A stretch of DNA of 64,000 bases from Micropruina sp. (GTDB lineage: Bacteria > Actinomycetota > Actinomycetes > Propionibacteriales > Propionibacteriaceae), in assembly GCA_016711205.1 (NCBI GenBank), contig JADJTM010000001.1:1550001-1614000 (forward strand), written 5' to 3'. Within the stretch, counting starts at the first letter, position 1, and the number at the start of each line of letters is the position of its first letter. The notes beneath the pieces are model-generated. The model had not been told where the DNA came from, searched no databases, and saw only the letters and a list, made by a program, of their open reading frames with translations. The position numbers and the translations under genes were made by a program. This document shows, piece by piece, positions 1 to 8,552 of the stretch.

Positions 1-105
1 CCGGTCTTCCGCCCCGAGCAGAATCTCGTCATAGGTGACTCCGGACGGCGTTGCTTCCGTCGCGATCCGCTCGACCCAGGTGGCGGGACCGGGCTGGTTC
101 ACCAC
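1..105 (-). CDS. 5' end of a CDS of unknown function, cut by the window edge
   Basis: A reading frame opens with GTG-GTG four bases after the FAH gene stop (start at 105 or 102) and stays open to the window edge, giving 35 residues that begin VVNQPGPATWVERIA. Codon use is compatible with a real gene, and the tight spacing suggests that it is co-transcribed with the FAH-family gene. I expected gltX here from the usual actinobacterial order, but no HIGH-type synthetase motif is visible. The fragment is too short for a family call. Confidence 0.4.
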   Translation of the reverse strand, partial: MVNQPGPATWVERIATEATPSGVTYDEILLGAEDR

Positions 106-106
106 C

Positions 107-913
107 TCAGTTCTCTTCCGCGACCACGAGGTTGGTCAAGGTGCCGATCGACTCGATGGTGACCGAGACCGAATCGCCTGGCTGCATCGGACCGACGCCC
201 TCGGGGGTGCCGGTCAGGATGACGTCACCGGGCAAGAGGGTGGTGTAACTGCTGACGAACTCGACCAACTCGGCCACCCCGCGCACCATCAGCGACGTGC
301 GTGAGCTCTGCTGGGGCACGCCGTTCAGGGTGGTGGCGATGCTCAGGTCGCCCACCTCGTCCAGGCTCAGGTGGGTGACGATCCACGGACCCAACGGGCA
401 GAAGGTGTCGTAGCCCTTCGCTCGCGTCCACTGCTTGTCGCGGGCCTGCAGGTCGCGGCACGTGACGTCGTTGGCGACGGTGTAGCCGAAGATCACCTCG
501 GCCGCCCGGTCGCGCGGCACCCGGCGGCAGATGCGTCCGATCACCACGGCGAGCTCGCCCTCGAAGTGCAGGTTCTCGGTTTCGGGCGGGTACACGATCG
601 GCTCGCCCGGCCCGATCACGGACGTGTTCGGCTTGAGAAAGGTGAGCGGCTCCGCCGGCACGCTGGAGTTGAACTCGGCGGCGTGCGCGGCGTAGTTCTT
701 GCCGATCGCCACCACCTTGCTGCGCGGAATCACCGGGGCGACCAGCCGCACCTCGCCCAGCGGCACCCGCTCGCCGGTGTAGTTGACCGGCCCGACCAGC
801 GGGTCGCCGCTGATCGCGGCGATGGTGTCGGGGTGACCGGCGCCGTCCTGTTCGAGTTCGACGATTCCATAGCTGGGGTCGCCGCCGTCGGCGACGAAAC
901 GGGCGATGCGCAT
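107..913 (-). CDS. Fumarylacetoacetate hydrolase (FAH) family protein
   Basis: 268 residues beginning MRIARFVADGG, the usual length for single-domain FAH enzymes. These metal-dependent enzymes hydrolyse or isomerise C-C bonds of 2-oxo acids, for example in aromatic degradation, or decarboxylate oxaloacetate. Seen in the sequence: the LHFEGELAVVIGR segment carrying the acidic metal ligands, VANDVTCRDLQ, and a C-terminal GDVILTGTPEGVGP loop typical of the family. The ATG at 913 is the first in-frame start and lies 64 bp from the divergent thymidine phosphorylase gene, so the two share a short promoter region. The family is clear, but the substrate cannot be told from sequence. Confidence 0.9.
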   Translation of the reverse strand: MRIARFVADGGDPSYGIVELEQDGAGHPDTIAAISGDPLVGPVNYTGERVPLGEVRLVAPVIPRSKVVAIGKNYAAHAAEFNSSVPAEPLTFLKPNTSVIGPGEPIVYPPETENLHFEGELAVVIGRICRRVPRDRAAEVIFGYTVANDVTCRDLQARDKQWTRAKGYDTFCPLGPWIVTHLSLDEVGDLSIATTLNGVPQQSSRTSLMVRGVAELVEFVSSYTTLLPGDVILTGTPEGVGPMQPGDSVSVTIESIGTLTNLVVAEEN

Positions 914-977
914 GGGGGCAGCCTAACCGGCCGCGCGCGCTGGTCACGCCCCACCCGCCGTTGCCATAATCGGCGCC

Positions 978-2255
978 ATGGGTGGCTACGACGTCGTGGA
1001 TCTGATCCGGGCCAAAAGGGACGGCCGCGCCCTCAGCGCCGCCGAGATCGACTGGCTGATCCCGGCCTACACGGCGGGGCAGGTCGGCGACGAGCAGATG
1101 GCGGCCCTGGCCATGGCGATCGTCTTCCGCGGCCTGGACGAGGCTGAACTGTCCACCTGGACTGCCGCGATGATCGCCACCGGCGAGCGGATGGACTTCT
1201 CGGCGCTGAGTCGTCCGGTGGTCGACAAGCACTCCACCGGTGGGGTCGGCGACATGATCACCCTGCCGCTGGCGCCCATCGTCGCCGCTTGTGGGGCGGC
1301 GGTTCCCCAACTGTCCGGACGGGGCCTGGGTCATACCGGCGGCACGCTGGACAAGCTGGAGGCGATCCCCGGCTGGCGGGCCGAGCTGGCCCCGGACGCG
1401 ATGCTACGGCTGCTGGACGAGGTCGGTGCCGTGATCTGTGCCGCCGGCCCGGGTCTCGCGCCGGCCGACAAGAAGCTGTACGCCCTGCGCGACGTCACCG
1501 GCACCGTCGAGTCGATCCCGCTGATCGCCTCGTCCATCATGAGCAAGAAGATCGCCGAGGGCACCCCCGCGCTGGTGCTCGATGTGAAGACCGGCGCGGG
1601 AGCGTTCATGCAACGGCGCGCCGACGCCGAGCAACTGGCCCACACCATGGTCGGCCTGGGCACCGCGGCCGGGGTGCGCACGGTGGCCTACGTGACCGCC
1701 ATGGACGCGCCGTTGGGCCGCGCCGCCGGCAACGCGGTCGAGGTCGCGCAAGCGGTCGACGTGCTGCGCGGCGGCGGACCGTCCGATGTGGTGGAACTCA
1801 CCCTCACGCTGGCCCGCGCGATGCTCGAGGTGGCGGGGGTCGACGCCGACCCGGCGGACGCCCTGGCGTCCGGCAAGGCGCTCGAGGTGTGGAACGCGAT
1901 GATCCGCGGCCAGGGCGGCGACCCGGACGCGCCCCTGCCGCTCGCGCGGCACACCAGGGTGATCCGGGCGCCGCGCTCAGGCGTGCTGACCCGGCTGGAC
2001 GCCCGGTCGGTCGGTGTCGCGGCCTGGCGGCTGGGGGCCGGGCGGGCGCGCAAGGAGGATCCGGTCCAGGCGGCTGCGGGGGTGACCTGGACGGCCGGTG
2101 TCGGCGATCGGGTCGAAGCCGGCCAGCCGCTGTTCACCCTGCACACGGACACCCCGGAGCGCTTCGCGCGGGCCGAGGAGGCGCTGTCGTCCGGTTGGCA
2201 GATCGGCGAGGGACCGGCCGAGGTCGGCCCGCTGGTGCTGGGCCGGATTGATTGA
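978..2255 (+). CDS. deoA: Thymidine phosphorylase
   Basis: 425 residues. The enzyme cleaves thymidine and deoxyuridine with phosphate to the free base and 2-deoxyribose-1-phosphate (pyrimidine salvage, cytosol). Visible landmarks are the phosphate-binding DKHSTGGVGD at residues 83-92 and the family signature SGRGLGHTGGTLDKLE at 113-128, followed by an Ala/Gly-rich alpha/beta domain and the C-terminal domain of pyrimidine-nucleoside phosphorylases. Length matches the family (about 430). It is divergent from the FAH gene and stands alone. A pyrimidine-nucleoside phosphorylase with wider specificity (pdp) cannot be excluded. Confidence 0.95.
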   Translation: MGGYDVVDLIRAKRDGRALSAAEIDWLIPAYTAGQVGDEQMAALAMAIVFRGLDEAELSTWTAAMIATGERMDFSALSRPVVDKHSTGGVGDMITLPLAPIVAACGAAVPQLSGRGLGHTGGTLDKLEAIPGWRAELAPDAMLRLLDEVGAVICAAGPGLAPADKKLYALRDVTGTVESIPLIASSIMSKKIAEGTPALVLDVKTGAGAFMQRRADAEQLAHTMVGLGTAAGVRTVAYVTAMDAPLGRAAGNAVEVAQAVDVLRGGGPSDVVELTLTLARAMLEVAGVDADPADALASGKALEVWNAMIRGQGGDPDAPLPLARHTRVIRAPRSGVLTRLDARSVGVAAWRLGAGRARKEDPVQAAAGVTWTAGVGDRVEAGQPLFTLHTDTPERFARAEEALSSGWQIGEGPAEVGPLVLGRID

Positions 2256-2549
2256 CCGCTGGCTGGTCGAGCCCTGATCATCGGTGGTCGAGCTTGTAGA
2301 TCCCGGCGTCCGCCGGGATGACGGGACGCCCCGCCGGTCGAGTGGAGATCCCGGCGTTCGGGATTACGACCTGCACCGCCCCGGGGGCGAATCGCACCAA
2401 ATTACCGGCGTGGCCGGGGTCGTTGCCCAAGGACACGCCCGAAATAGTCACATCTACTAATAGCTGGCAGGGTGAGGATCGGCAGACTTCCCCCCGCTGC
2501 GTCGGTGCCCTCACCCAACCTGAATCCTGAAAGGCTCACAGAAGTTCCC
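2256..2549. repeat. Intergenic region with a CCCGGCG/CGCCGGG palindromic repeat copy
   Basis: No gene is seen here. At 2300-2319 there is an inverted repeat ATCCCGGCG-tc-CGCCGGGAT, preceded by the GGTCGAGCTTGT motif. This is a single copy of the family that forms the tandem array at 20.4-21.2 kb. A broken second copy lies at about 2346-2366. The stretch must also hold the promoter of the following gene. Confidence 0.75.
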
Positions 2550-2843
2550 ATGCTGAAACTCACCGGATCATCCGCCAAAGCCATCACCCGCAAGATCACC
2601 TTCGCGCTGCCCGCCGACCACCCGGCCGGCAAGGTGTCCGTGGTGGGCAACTTCAACGACTGGACGCCGGGCACCGACGTGCTGAAGAAGCGCTCGAACG
2701 GCACCATGAGCGCCACCGTCACCGTGCCGGCCGACTACATCGTGGCGTTCCGCTACCTGGGTGAGAACGATGCCTGGTTCGACGAGCCCGAGGCCGACTT
2801 CGTCGACGCGGGTGCGAGCGTGATCCTGGCGAAGGCCGGCTGA
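2550..2843 (+). CDS. Isoamylase early-set (CBM48-like) domain protein
   Basis: 97 residues beginning MLKLTGSSAKAITRK. The whole chain is one E-set/CBM48-like beta-sandwich as found at the N-terminus of glycogen-branching and debranching enzymes: FALPADHPAGKVSVVGNFNDW, then LKKRSNGTMSATVTVP, RYLGENDAWFDEPEAD. Stand-alone proteins of this size are common in Actinomycetota and probably bind alpha-glucan or act in regulation; no catalytic domain is present. The start at 2550 is chosen because homology begins there. The frame is open upstream to 2472, but that stretch is not conserved-looking. AAAGG at about 2529-2533 is a rather distant ribosome-binding site. Confidence 0.85.
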   Translation: MLKLTGSSAKAITRKITFALPADHPAGKVSVVGNFNDWTPGTDVLKKRSNGTMSATVTVPADYIVAFRYLGENDAWFDEPEADFVDAGASVILAKAG

Positions 2844-2847
2844 ACCC

Positions 2848-2899
2848 GTTGGTCGAGCTTGTCGCGACCATGTCGTGGATCTCGACAAGCTCGACCAAC
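2848..2899. terminator. Perfect 17-bp inverted repeat between convergent genes, possible bidirectional terminator
   Basis: Arms 2848-2864 (GTTGGTCGAGCTTGTCG) and 2883-2899 are exact reverse complements, separated by 18 bases. It lies between the convergent CBM48-like and DUF1707 genes. The arms are the same GTCGAGCTTGTCGA-type motif that flanks units of the 74-bp array, so this may be a repeat-derived hairpin serving as a terminator. There is no T-run. Confidence 0.55.
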
Positions 2900-2921
2900 G
2901 ACTGCTGCGGCCAACGACTGC

Positions 2922-3590
2922 TCAGCGGTCCTGGCCCAGCCTGCGCCGGTCGAACCAGTTGGCGCCGCGGGCCTTGAAGGTACCCATGCCGACGGACCCT
3001 CGTACCACGATCAGGGGATTGCCCCAGGATGCCTGGCTCGGCACCTGCGACTTGATGGTTCCCCACGACTTGGCCAGGCGGTCCAGCTGGACCCCCCACC
3101 CCTCGGGCACGACCACCACGACGGTGCCGAGTCCCGCCAGCACCTCGAGGTCGATGAGCTGACTGCGTGCGGTCGCTTGGAGGCAGTCCAGCCGGACGGT
3201 GTCCGCGACCGCATGCACCTGCAGAAACGGCGGGATCTCCCATGGGCCGGTCTTCTTGGCGCCGCTGAACCCCGCGTTGACGATCAGTGGATCCTGCGGC
3301 GAGAACCCCGCAGGTCCGGACGGTGTGGGCGCCGGATAGGCGGCCGGCGGGTAGCTCTGGACCGGGTACGCCTCCACCTGCTGCAGCTGCACCGCCGGTG
3401 GTGGGGGCGGGCGCAGGTCGGCCAGCAGTCCGTCCAGATCGGCGTAGGTGCGCGCGGCGCGGGCCAGCGATGTGCGTTCGGTCAGCTCGTCCGGGGCGAG
3501 TTTGCCGTCGGCCGCGGCCCGCTCGAGTTCATCGACCGCGCGCTCGCGCTCGGCGTGGCCGACCCGGAGCTGGCCCTGGGGATCAGTCAT
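2922..3590 (-). CDS. DUF1707 domain protein with a C-terminal LiaF-like domain
   Basis: 222 residues. The N-terminal part (about 1-60, RVGHAERERAVDELERAAADG... DLDGLLADL) is a DUF1707 (SHOCT-like) domain, followed by a Pro/Tyr-rich linker (about 60-110) and a C-terminal beta-rich domain (QATARSQLIDLEVLAGLGTVVVVVPEGWGVQLD) resembling the DUF2154/LiaF C-terminus. No membrane segment is seen. Such proteins are common and poorly understood in Actinomycetota; some relatives relate to envelope-stress systems. The start at 3590 (MTDPQGQLRVGH) is preferred over the upstream extension to 3665, which reads into repeat DNA. Confidence 0.8.
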   Translation of the reverse strand: MTDPQGQLRVGHAERERAVDELERAAADGKLAPDELTERTSLARAARTYADLDGLLADLRPPPPPAVQLQQVEAYPVQSYPPAAYPAPTPSGPAGFSPQDPLIVNAGFSGAKKTGPWEIPPFLQVHAVADTVRLDCLQATARSQLIDLEVLAGLGTVVVVVPEGWGVQLDRLAKSWGTIKSQVPSQASWGNPLIVVRGSVGMGTFKARGANWFDRRRLGQDR

Positions 3591-3632
3591 GCGGTTGATC
3601 CTACGAGCAGTGGCGAATCGGGGCCGGCAGGT

Positions 3633-3790
3633 AATGGGGACGGTTCCTTTCCCCGTCGCCCGCACCCGGTCGCTCGGCGAAAAGCCCTTGCCGGGAGGCC
3701 AGCGGGTCGGGACCGACGGAGAAAGGAACCGTCCCCATTCTCAGCCCGACCGGGATTCTCAGCCGACGGAGAAAGGAACCGTCCCCATTC
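3633..3790. repeat. Three copies of the GGAACCGTCCCC dispersed repeat
   Basis: One copy at about 3638-3650 is in reverse orientation (GGGGACGGTTCC). Two direct copies at about 3725-3737 and 3775-3787 sit in the longer shared context GAGAAAGGAACCGTCCCC. The last copy abuts the citramalate synthase stop codon. The same core recurs at 8.35-8.55, 19.47-19.55 and 24.18-24.27 kb, always outside genes. Confidence 0.8.
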
Positions 3791-5386
3791 TCAGCCGACC
3801 GGGACGGCCCGCTTGGTCAATCCCCAGCGGTAGGCGTCGTACAGCGCCTCCCAGCTGGCCTCGAGCACGTTGGTGCCGACGCCGACGGTGGTCCAGGTGC
3901 GCTCGCCGTCGGTGGTGTCGATCAGGGTGCGCACGATCGCGTCCGTGCCGTGGCCCTGGTCGAGGATGCGCACCCGGTAGTCGATCAGTTCGAAGTCGTC
4001 CACGTGCGGGTAGGCCTGCTTGAGCGCCGCGCGCAGCGCCACGTCCAGCGCGTTGACCGGGCCGTGACCCTCGCCGACGAAGGCCCGGATCTCGCCGCGC
4101 GCCCGCAGCTTCACGGTCGCCTCGGAGTCGCCCTCGGGCTTCACCTCGTGCCCGGTCAGCACCCGCCAGCTGAGCACCTCGAAGAAGTCGTCGCCCAGCC
4201 CCAGCGCTTCGCGCAGCAGCAACTCGAAGCTGGCGTCGGCCGATTCGTAGCTGTAGCCGTCCATCTCGCGCTGCTTGACGGTGTCGGTGATGCGGCCGGC
4301 CAGGTCGCGATCGGACAGGTCGTAGCCGAGTTCTTCGCCCTTGAGCTGAATGTTGGCCCGCCCCGCCATGTCCGAGACCAGCATGCGCATGTCGTTGCCG
4401 ACCACCCTCGGGTCGATGTGCTGGTACAGATTGGCGTCCACCTTGATCGCGGACGCGTGCAGGCCCGCCTTGTGCGCGAACGCCGAGATGCCCACGTAGG
4501 GCTGTCTGCTGTTCGCCGGCACGTTGGTGATGCCCGAGATTGCGTGGCTGATCCGGGTGGCTTCGCGCAGGGACGCCTCCGGCACCAGCGACCAGCCGTA
4601 CTTGAGCTGCAGGTTCGCGATCAGCGTGATGATGTTCGCGTTGCCGGTGCGCTCCCCGTGGCCGTTGACGGTGCCCTGCACGTGCATCACCCCGGCGTCC
4701 ACGGCGGCCAGCGTGTTGGCCACCGCACAGCCGGTGTCGTTGTGGCAATGGACGCCCAGGTCGACGCCGATCGCGCCGGCGGCGGTCACGATGTCGCCCA
4801 TCTGAGCCGGCAGCATGCCGCCGTTGGTGTCGCACAGCACCACCACCTCGGCGCCCGCATCGGCGGCGGTGCGCACGCACTCCAGCGCGTACGCCGGGTT
4901 GGACTTGTAGCCGTCGAAGAAGTGCTCGCAGTCGACGAAGACGCGTCGTCCGTTGGCCACCAGGTGGGTGACGGTGTCACGGATCATCTCGATGTTCTCT
5001 TCGAGCGTGGTGTGCAGCGCGCGGAACACGTGCTCGTCGTGGCTCTTGGCGACGATGCAGATCGCCGGGGTGCGGGCATCGAGCAGGGCCTGGACCAGCG
5101 GATCGTCCGCAGCCTGGGTGCCGACCCGCCGGGTGAAGCCGAACGCCACCAGCTGGGCGTGATGCAGTTCGAGCTGGCCGTCGGCGGCCGCGGCGAAGAA
5201 GGCGGTGTCGTTGGGGTTGGCACCGGGCCAGCCGCCCTCGATGAAGTCGACGCCCAGTTCGTCCAGATGCCTGGCGATCTTGAGTTTGTCGGGGACGGTC
5301 AGCCGCAGTCCCTCCTGCTGGGCACCGTCTCGAAGGGTGGTATCGAACACGTGAAACGTGTCGGGGGCCACGGGCAGACTCGTCAT
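3791..5386 (-). CDS. cimA: (R)-citramalate synthase
   Basis: 531 residues beginning MTSLPVAPDTFHVFDTTLRD. It condenses pyruvate with acetyl-CoA to (R)-citramalate, the entry to threonine-independent isoleucine synthesis. The HMGL-like TIM barrel shows FDTTLRDGAQQEG and GVHCHNDTGCAVANT. A C-terminal LeuA-type regulatory domain (about 400-531) would carry feedback inhibition. Length fits the CimA/long alpha-isopropylmalate-synthase-like family. The ATG at 5386 has a GAGG ribosome-binding site; the open frame further upstream is not conserved-looking. ilvE and leuB lie close by and provide later steps of the same pathway. Distinguishing citramalate from isopropylmalate synthase by sequence alone is reliable only at family level. 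Confidence 0.9.
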   Translation of the reverse strand: MTSLPVAPDTFHVFDTTLRDGAQQEGLRLTVPDKLKIARHLDELGVDFIEGGWPGANPNDTAFFAAAADGQLELHHAQLVAFGFTRRVGTQAADDPLVQALLDARTPAICIVAKSHDEHVFRALHTTLEENIEMIRDTVTHLVANGRRVFVDCEHFFDGYKSNPAYALECVRTAADAGAEVVVLCDTNGGMLPAQMGDIVTAAGAIGVDLGVHCHNDTGCAVANTLAAVDAGVMHVQGTVNGHGERTGNANIITLIANLQLKYGWSLVPEASLREATRISHAISGITNVPANSRQPYVGISAFAHKAGLHASAIKVDANLYQHIDPRVVGNDMRMLVSDMAGRANIQLKGEELGYDLSDRDLAGRITDTVKQREMDGYSYESADASFELLLREALGLGDDFFEVLSWRVLTGHEVKPEGDSEATVKLRARGEIRAFVGEGHGPVNALDVALRAALKQAYPHVDDFELIDYRVRILDQGHGTDAIVRTLIDTTDGERTWTTVGVGTNVLEASWEALYDAYRWGLTKRAVPVG

Positions 5387-5522
5387 TGCGCCTCGTTCTT
5401 GGTTCTGATCGCGAACTTCCACCAGCCTTTCGAGTTTCCCGCCACGTACCGCACAGAACAACGGGTCTCAGGCACTGAGACCTTCTCGTCGACCCGGTCA
5501 CGATCAGAGGTAGACAGACTCC

Positions 5523-6020
5523 ATGGCCACCACCAAACTCCGCGAGACCGTCGTCACCACGGTCGGCGAACCGCCCGCCGTCGGCGACGCGCTGATCCCG
5601 TTTCGGCTCACCCTGCCCGATCTGACCGAGTTCGCCTCCGCCGAACTGGCCGGACACCGGGTGGTGCTGAACGTCTTTCCCAGCGTCGACACCCGGGTCT
5701 GCGCGCTCAGCGTGCGGCGCTTCAACGAACTCGCCGCGCAACTGGAGAACACCACCGTGGTGTGCGTCAGCCACGACCTGCCGTTCGCCCTGGGCCGGTT
5801 CTGCGGCGCCGAGGGCATCGACGCGGTGGTTGCCGCGTCTGCTTTCCGCAACTCGTTCGGCGCCGACTACGGCCTGACGATGGCCGACGGTCCCATGAGC
5901 GGCCTGCTTGCGCGCACGGTGATCGTGGCCGACGCGGACGGCATCGTGCGGCACGTCGAGATCACCGAAACCATCGGCCAGGAGCCCGACTACCAGGCGG
6001 CTCTCGCGGCTCTGGCCTGA
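5523..6020 (+). CDS. tpx: Thiol peroxidase (atypical 2-Cys peroxiredoxin)
   Basis: 165 residues. It reduces hydrogen and alkyl peroxides with thioredoxin as electron donor. The peroxidatic Cys60 sits in FPSVDTRVCALSVRRFN and the resolving Cys94 in LPFALGRFCGAEGI, the expected spacing for Tpx. Length and N-terminal start (MATTKLRETVV) match the family. The gene is divergent from citramalate synthase with a 136-bp gap and is convergent with ilvE. Confidence 0.95.
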   Translation: MATTKLRETVVTTVGEPPAVGDALIPFRLTLPDLTEFASAELAGHRVVLNVFPSVDTRVCALSVRRFNELAAQLENTTVVCVSHDLPFALGRFCGAEGIDAVVAASAFRNSFGADYGLTMADGPMSGLLARTVIVADADGIVRHVEITETIGQEPDYQAALAALA

Positions 6021-6039
6021 GCCTGGATCGGGCTGGGGG

Positions 6040-7128
6040 TCAGAGCACGCGGCGCAGCCAGCCGTGCCGGTCGGCCGCCCGTCCGTACTGCACATCGAGG
6101 ATCGCCGCGCGAATCTGCAGGGTGCGCTCCCCCGGCTCAGCACCGATCACGTGCGCGCCGTGGTGCGAGCGGAACTCGGCGACCGGGGTGAGCACCGCCG
6201 CGGTACCACAGGCGAATGCCTCGACGATGTCGCCGGAGTCGATCCGGTCGAAGATCTCGGCCACCGTGATCGCTCGGGCGACCGGGTTCAGACCCAGTTC
6301 TGAGGCGATGGTGAGAATCGAATCCCGGGTGACGCCCTCGAGAATCGTGCCGGTCAGTTCGGGCGTGATCAGCTCGCCGCCCGCGGTGACCACCATGATG
6401 TTCATGCCGCCCAGTTCCTCGGTGTTCACCCCGGTGCCGGCATCGGCGAACAACACCTGCGAGCAGCCGTGCTCGGCGCCCTCGTACTGAGCGATCAGCG
6501 ACGAGGCGTAGTTGCCCCCGCACTTCGCCGCACCGGTGCCGCCCTTGCCGGCGCGGCTGTACTGATCGGTCACCCAGATGTTCACCGGCTGGACGCCGCC
6601 GGCGAAGTACGGGCCCACCGGGCTGGCGATCACGCAGTAGGTGACCTGCTGAGCGGCCCGAACGCCGAGAAACGACTCGTTGGCGAACATGAACGGTCGC
6701 AGGTACAGGCTGGCCTCGCCACCCTGCGCGTCCGGCACCCAGGCGGCGTCCACCGTGACGAGTTGCTCGATCGAGGTGAGAAAGTCGTCGACCGGCAGCT
6801 CGGGCAACATCAACCGACGGGCGGACGCGCGGAGCCGCTCGGCGTTGCGTTTCGGCCGGAACAGCCAGATCGATCCGTCGTCATGACGGTATGCCTTCAG
6901 CCCTTCGAAGACCTCCTGCGCGTAGTGCAGGACGGCCGTGGACGGGTCGAGCTGAAACGGGCCGTACGGCACCACCGCGTCCTCGCCCCAACCGGACCCC
7001 TGCCGCCAGGTCGCCACCGCCATGTGGTCAGTGAAGTGCACGCCGAAGCCCGGAGCGGCGTGGACGGCCGCGATCTTCTCGGGCGTGGACGGGGTGTCGG
7101 TGGCGGTCAGCGGAAAGCTCAGGGACAT
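6040..7128 (-). CDS. ilvE: Branched-chain amino acid aminotransferase
   Basis: 362 residues, fold-type IV PLP enzyme that interconverts Leu/Ile/Val and their 2-oxo acids using glutamate. Seen: an N-terminal PGFGVHFTDHMAVATW segment, HYAQEVFEGLKAYR, the catalytic-lysine context GAAKCGGNYASSL, and the BCAT-specific EELGGMNIMVV. The start at 7128 (MSLSFPLTAT) is chosen by homology; the frame is open further upstream into leuB territory. It is divergent from leuB, and the 130-bp gap between them contains a 21-bp tandem duplication. Confidence 0.95.
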   Translation of the reverse strand: MSLSFPLTATDTPSTPEKIAAVHAAPGFGVHFTDHMAVATWRQGSGWGEDAVVPYGPFQLDPSTAVLHYAQEVFEGLKAYRHDDGSIWLFRPKRNAERLRASARRLMLPELPVDDFLTSIEQLVTVDAAWVPDAQGGEASLYLRPFMFANESFLGVRAAQQVTYCVIASPVGPYFAGGVQPVNIWVTDQYSRAGKGGTGAAKCGGNYASSLIAQYEGAEHGCSQVLFADAGTGVNTEELGGMNIMVVTAGGELITPELTGTILEGVTRDSILTIASELGLNPVARAITVAEIFDRIDSGDIVEAFACGTAAVLTPVAEFRSHHGAHVIGAEPGERTLQIRAAILDVQYGRAADRHGWLRRVL

Positions 7129-7160
7129 GGGCAGGACAATACTCGGCAGGTCGGACGTCC

Positions 7161-7202
7161 CGCCGGCACGCCGCTCCTCGTCGCCGGCACGCCGCTCCTC
7201 GT
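7161..7202. repeat. Two tandem 21-bp repeats in the ilvE/leuB promoter region
   Basis: The unit CGCCGGCACGCCGCTCCTCG(T) occurs twice in direct succession (7161-7181 and 7182-7202) in the 130-bp divergent intergenic region. Whether it binds a regulator is unknown. Confidence 0.7.
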
Positions 7203-7258
7203 TGAGCGACCTGAGACGGGCGTCCCAGCAGCTGGGCAGTCTCACTACAGTGGCCCCC

Positions 7259-8310
7259 ATGCCGCAGAACATCGCTGTCATTCCCGGGGACGGGATCGGG
7301 CCCGAGGTCGTCGCCGAGGGCCTCAAGGTGCTGACGGCGGCGGTGGGCTCCGACGCCTTCGACGTCACCCACTACGACCTGGGCGCCGAACGCTGGCAGC
7401 GCACCGGCGAGGTGCTGCCCGACTCCGTGCTGGCCGAACTGGCGCAGGCGGACGCCCTGATCCTGGGCGCGGTCGGCGCGGCGCCGGGGTCGAAGGCCGT
7501 CCCGTCCGGGCTGCTCGAGCGAGGCCTGCTGCTCAAGCTGCGGTTCGCGTTCGACCACTACGTGAACCTGCGGCCGTCGAAGCTCTACCCGGGAGTCGTC
7601 ACTCCGCTGTCGGAGGCCATCGTCGCGCGAGGCCCGATCGACTTCGTCGTGGTGCGTGAGGGAACCGAGGGCCTCTACTGCGGTGTCGGCGGCTCGATGC
7701 AGACCGGCACGCCGTTCGAGGTGGCCAACGAGGTCAGCGTGAACACCGCGCGGGGCGTCGAGCGGGTCGTCCGGGATGCCTTCGAGCGGGCCGTGCGGCG
7801 CCGCAGCAAGGTCACCCTGGTGCACAAGCACAACGTGCTGGTGAACGCGGGCGGCCTGTGGAACCGCATCTTCACCGCGGTCGCCGCCGAGTACCCGAGG
7901 TGACCACCGACTACCTGCACGTGGACGCCACCATGATCATGCTGGTGCAGGATCCGCAGCGCTTCGACGTGATCGTCACCGACAACCTGTTCGGCGACAT
8001 AGTCACCGACCTCGCCGCAGCGGTCACCGGCGGCATCGGGCTGGCCGCCTCGGCCAACATCAACCCGTCCGGGGCGTTCCCGTCGATGTTCGAGCCGGTG
8101 CACGGGTCAGCCCCCGACATCGCCGGCCGGGGCATCGCCGATCCGACGGCGACGATCTCGTCCATGGGTCTGTTGCTCGACCATCTGGGACGCCCGGACG
8201 ACGCGGCCCGCATCGACGCCGCGGTGGACGCCGACGTGGCCGAGCGGGGTGCGGCGCAGCGATCCACCACCGAGGTGGGCGACGCGATCGCAGCCCGGGT
8301 CGCCGGCTGA
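7259..8310 (+). CDS. leuB: 3-isopropylmalate dehydrogenase, apparent frameshift at about 7895
   Basis: Oxidises and decarboxylates 3-isopropylmalate in leucine synthesis, and 3-methylmalate in the citramalate route to isoleucine. It starts MPQNIAVIPGDGIGPEVV. The first frame runs to a TGA at 7901-7903. The homology resumes without loss one frame over (VTTDYLHVDATMIMLVQDPQ, then DNLFGDIVTDLAAAV and FEPVHGSAPDIAG) and ends at 8310. Adding one base to the CCC at 7894-7896 restores an intact enzyme of about 350 residues with AAEYPEVTTDYLHVD across the junction. All catalytic segments are present, so I think that this is a sequencing indel rather than a dead gene. Confidence 0.88.
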
Positions 8311-8344
8311 ACCTCCGGCCGTCCAGGAGCCCGCAGTCGCACGG

Positions 8345-8552
8345 GTGAGCAGCAATCGGGGACGGTTCCTCATTCCTGATCAGCAACAGTGTCCGCCGCC
8401 TGTTGAGGTCGTCGGACGGCGCCTGCCGTTGGTTGAGCCCGTCGAAACCCGGACCTCGGCTCGAACAAACTGGAGTGAGCAGGAATCAGGAACCGTCCCC
8501 GATTCCTTGATCAGGACGTGAGCAGGAATCAGGAACCGTCCCCGATTCCTGA
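8345..8552. repeat. Three GGAACCGTCCCC repeat copies between convergent genes
   Basis: Cores lie at about 8354-8366 (reverse), 8488-8500 and 8532-8544 (direct). The last two belong to a near-exact tandem duplication of about 43 bp (GAGCAGGAATCAGGAACC context). A GTTGAGCCCGTCGAAACCCG motif at about 8431-8452 belongs to a second common repeat type. The region separates the leuB and P-type ATPase stops. No gene is seen. Confidence 0.8.

Noticed and set aside
3950..6490. 846-residue plus-strand reading frame
   Set aside because: It lies opposite citramalate synthase and crosses tpx. It is a shadow frame produced by high GC content.
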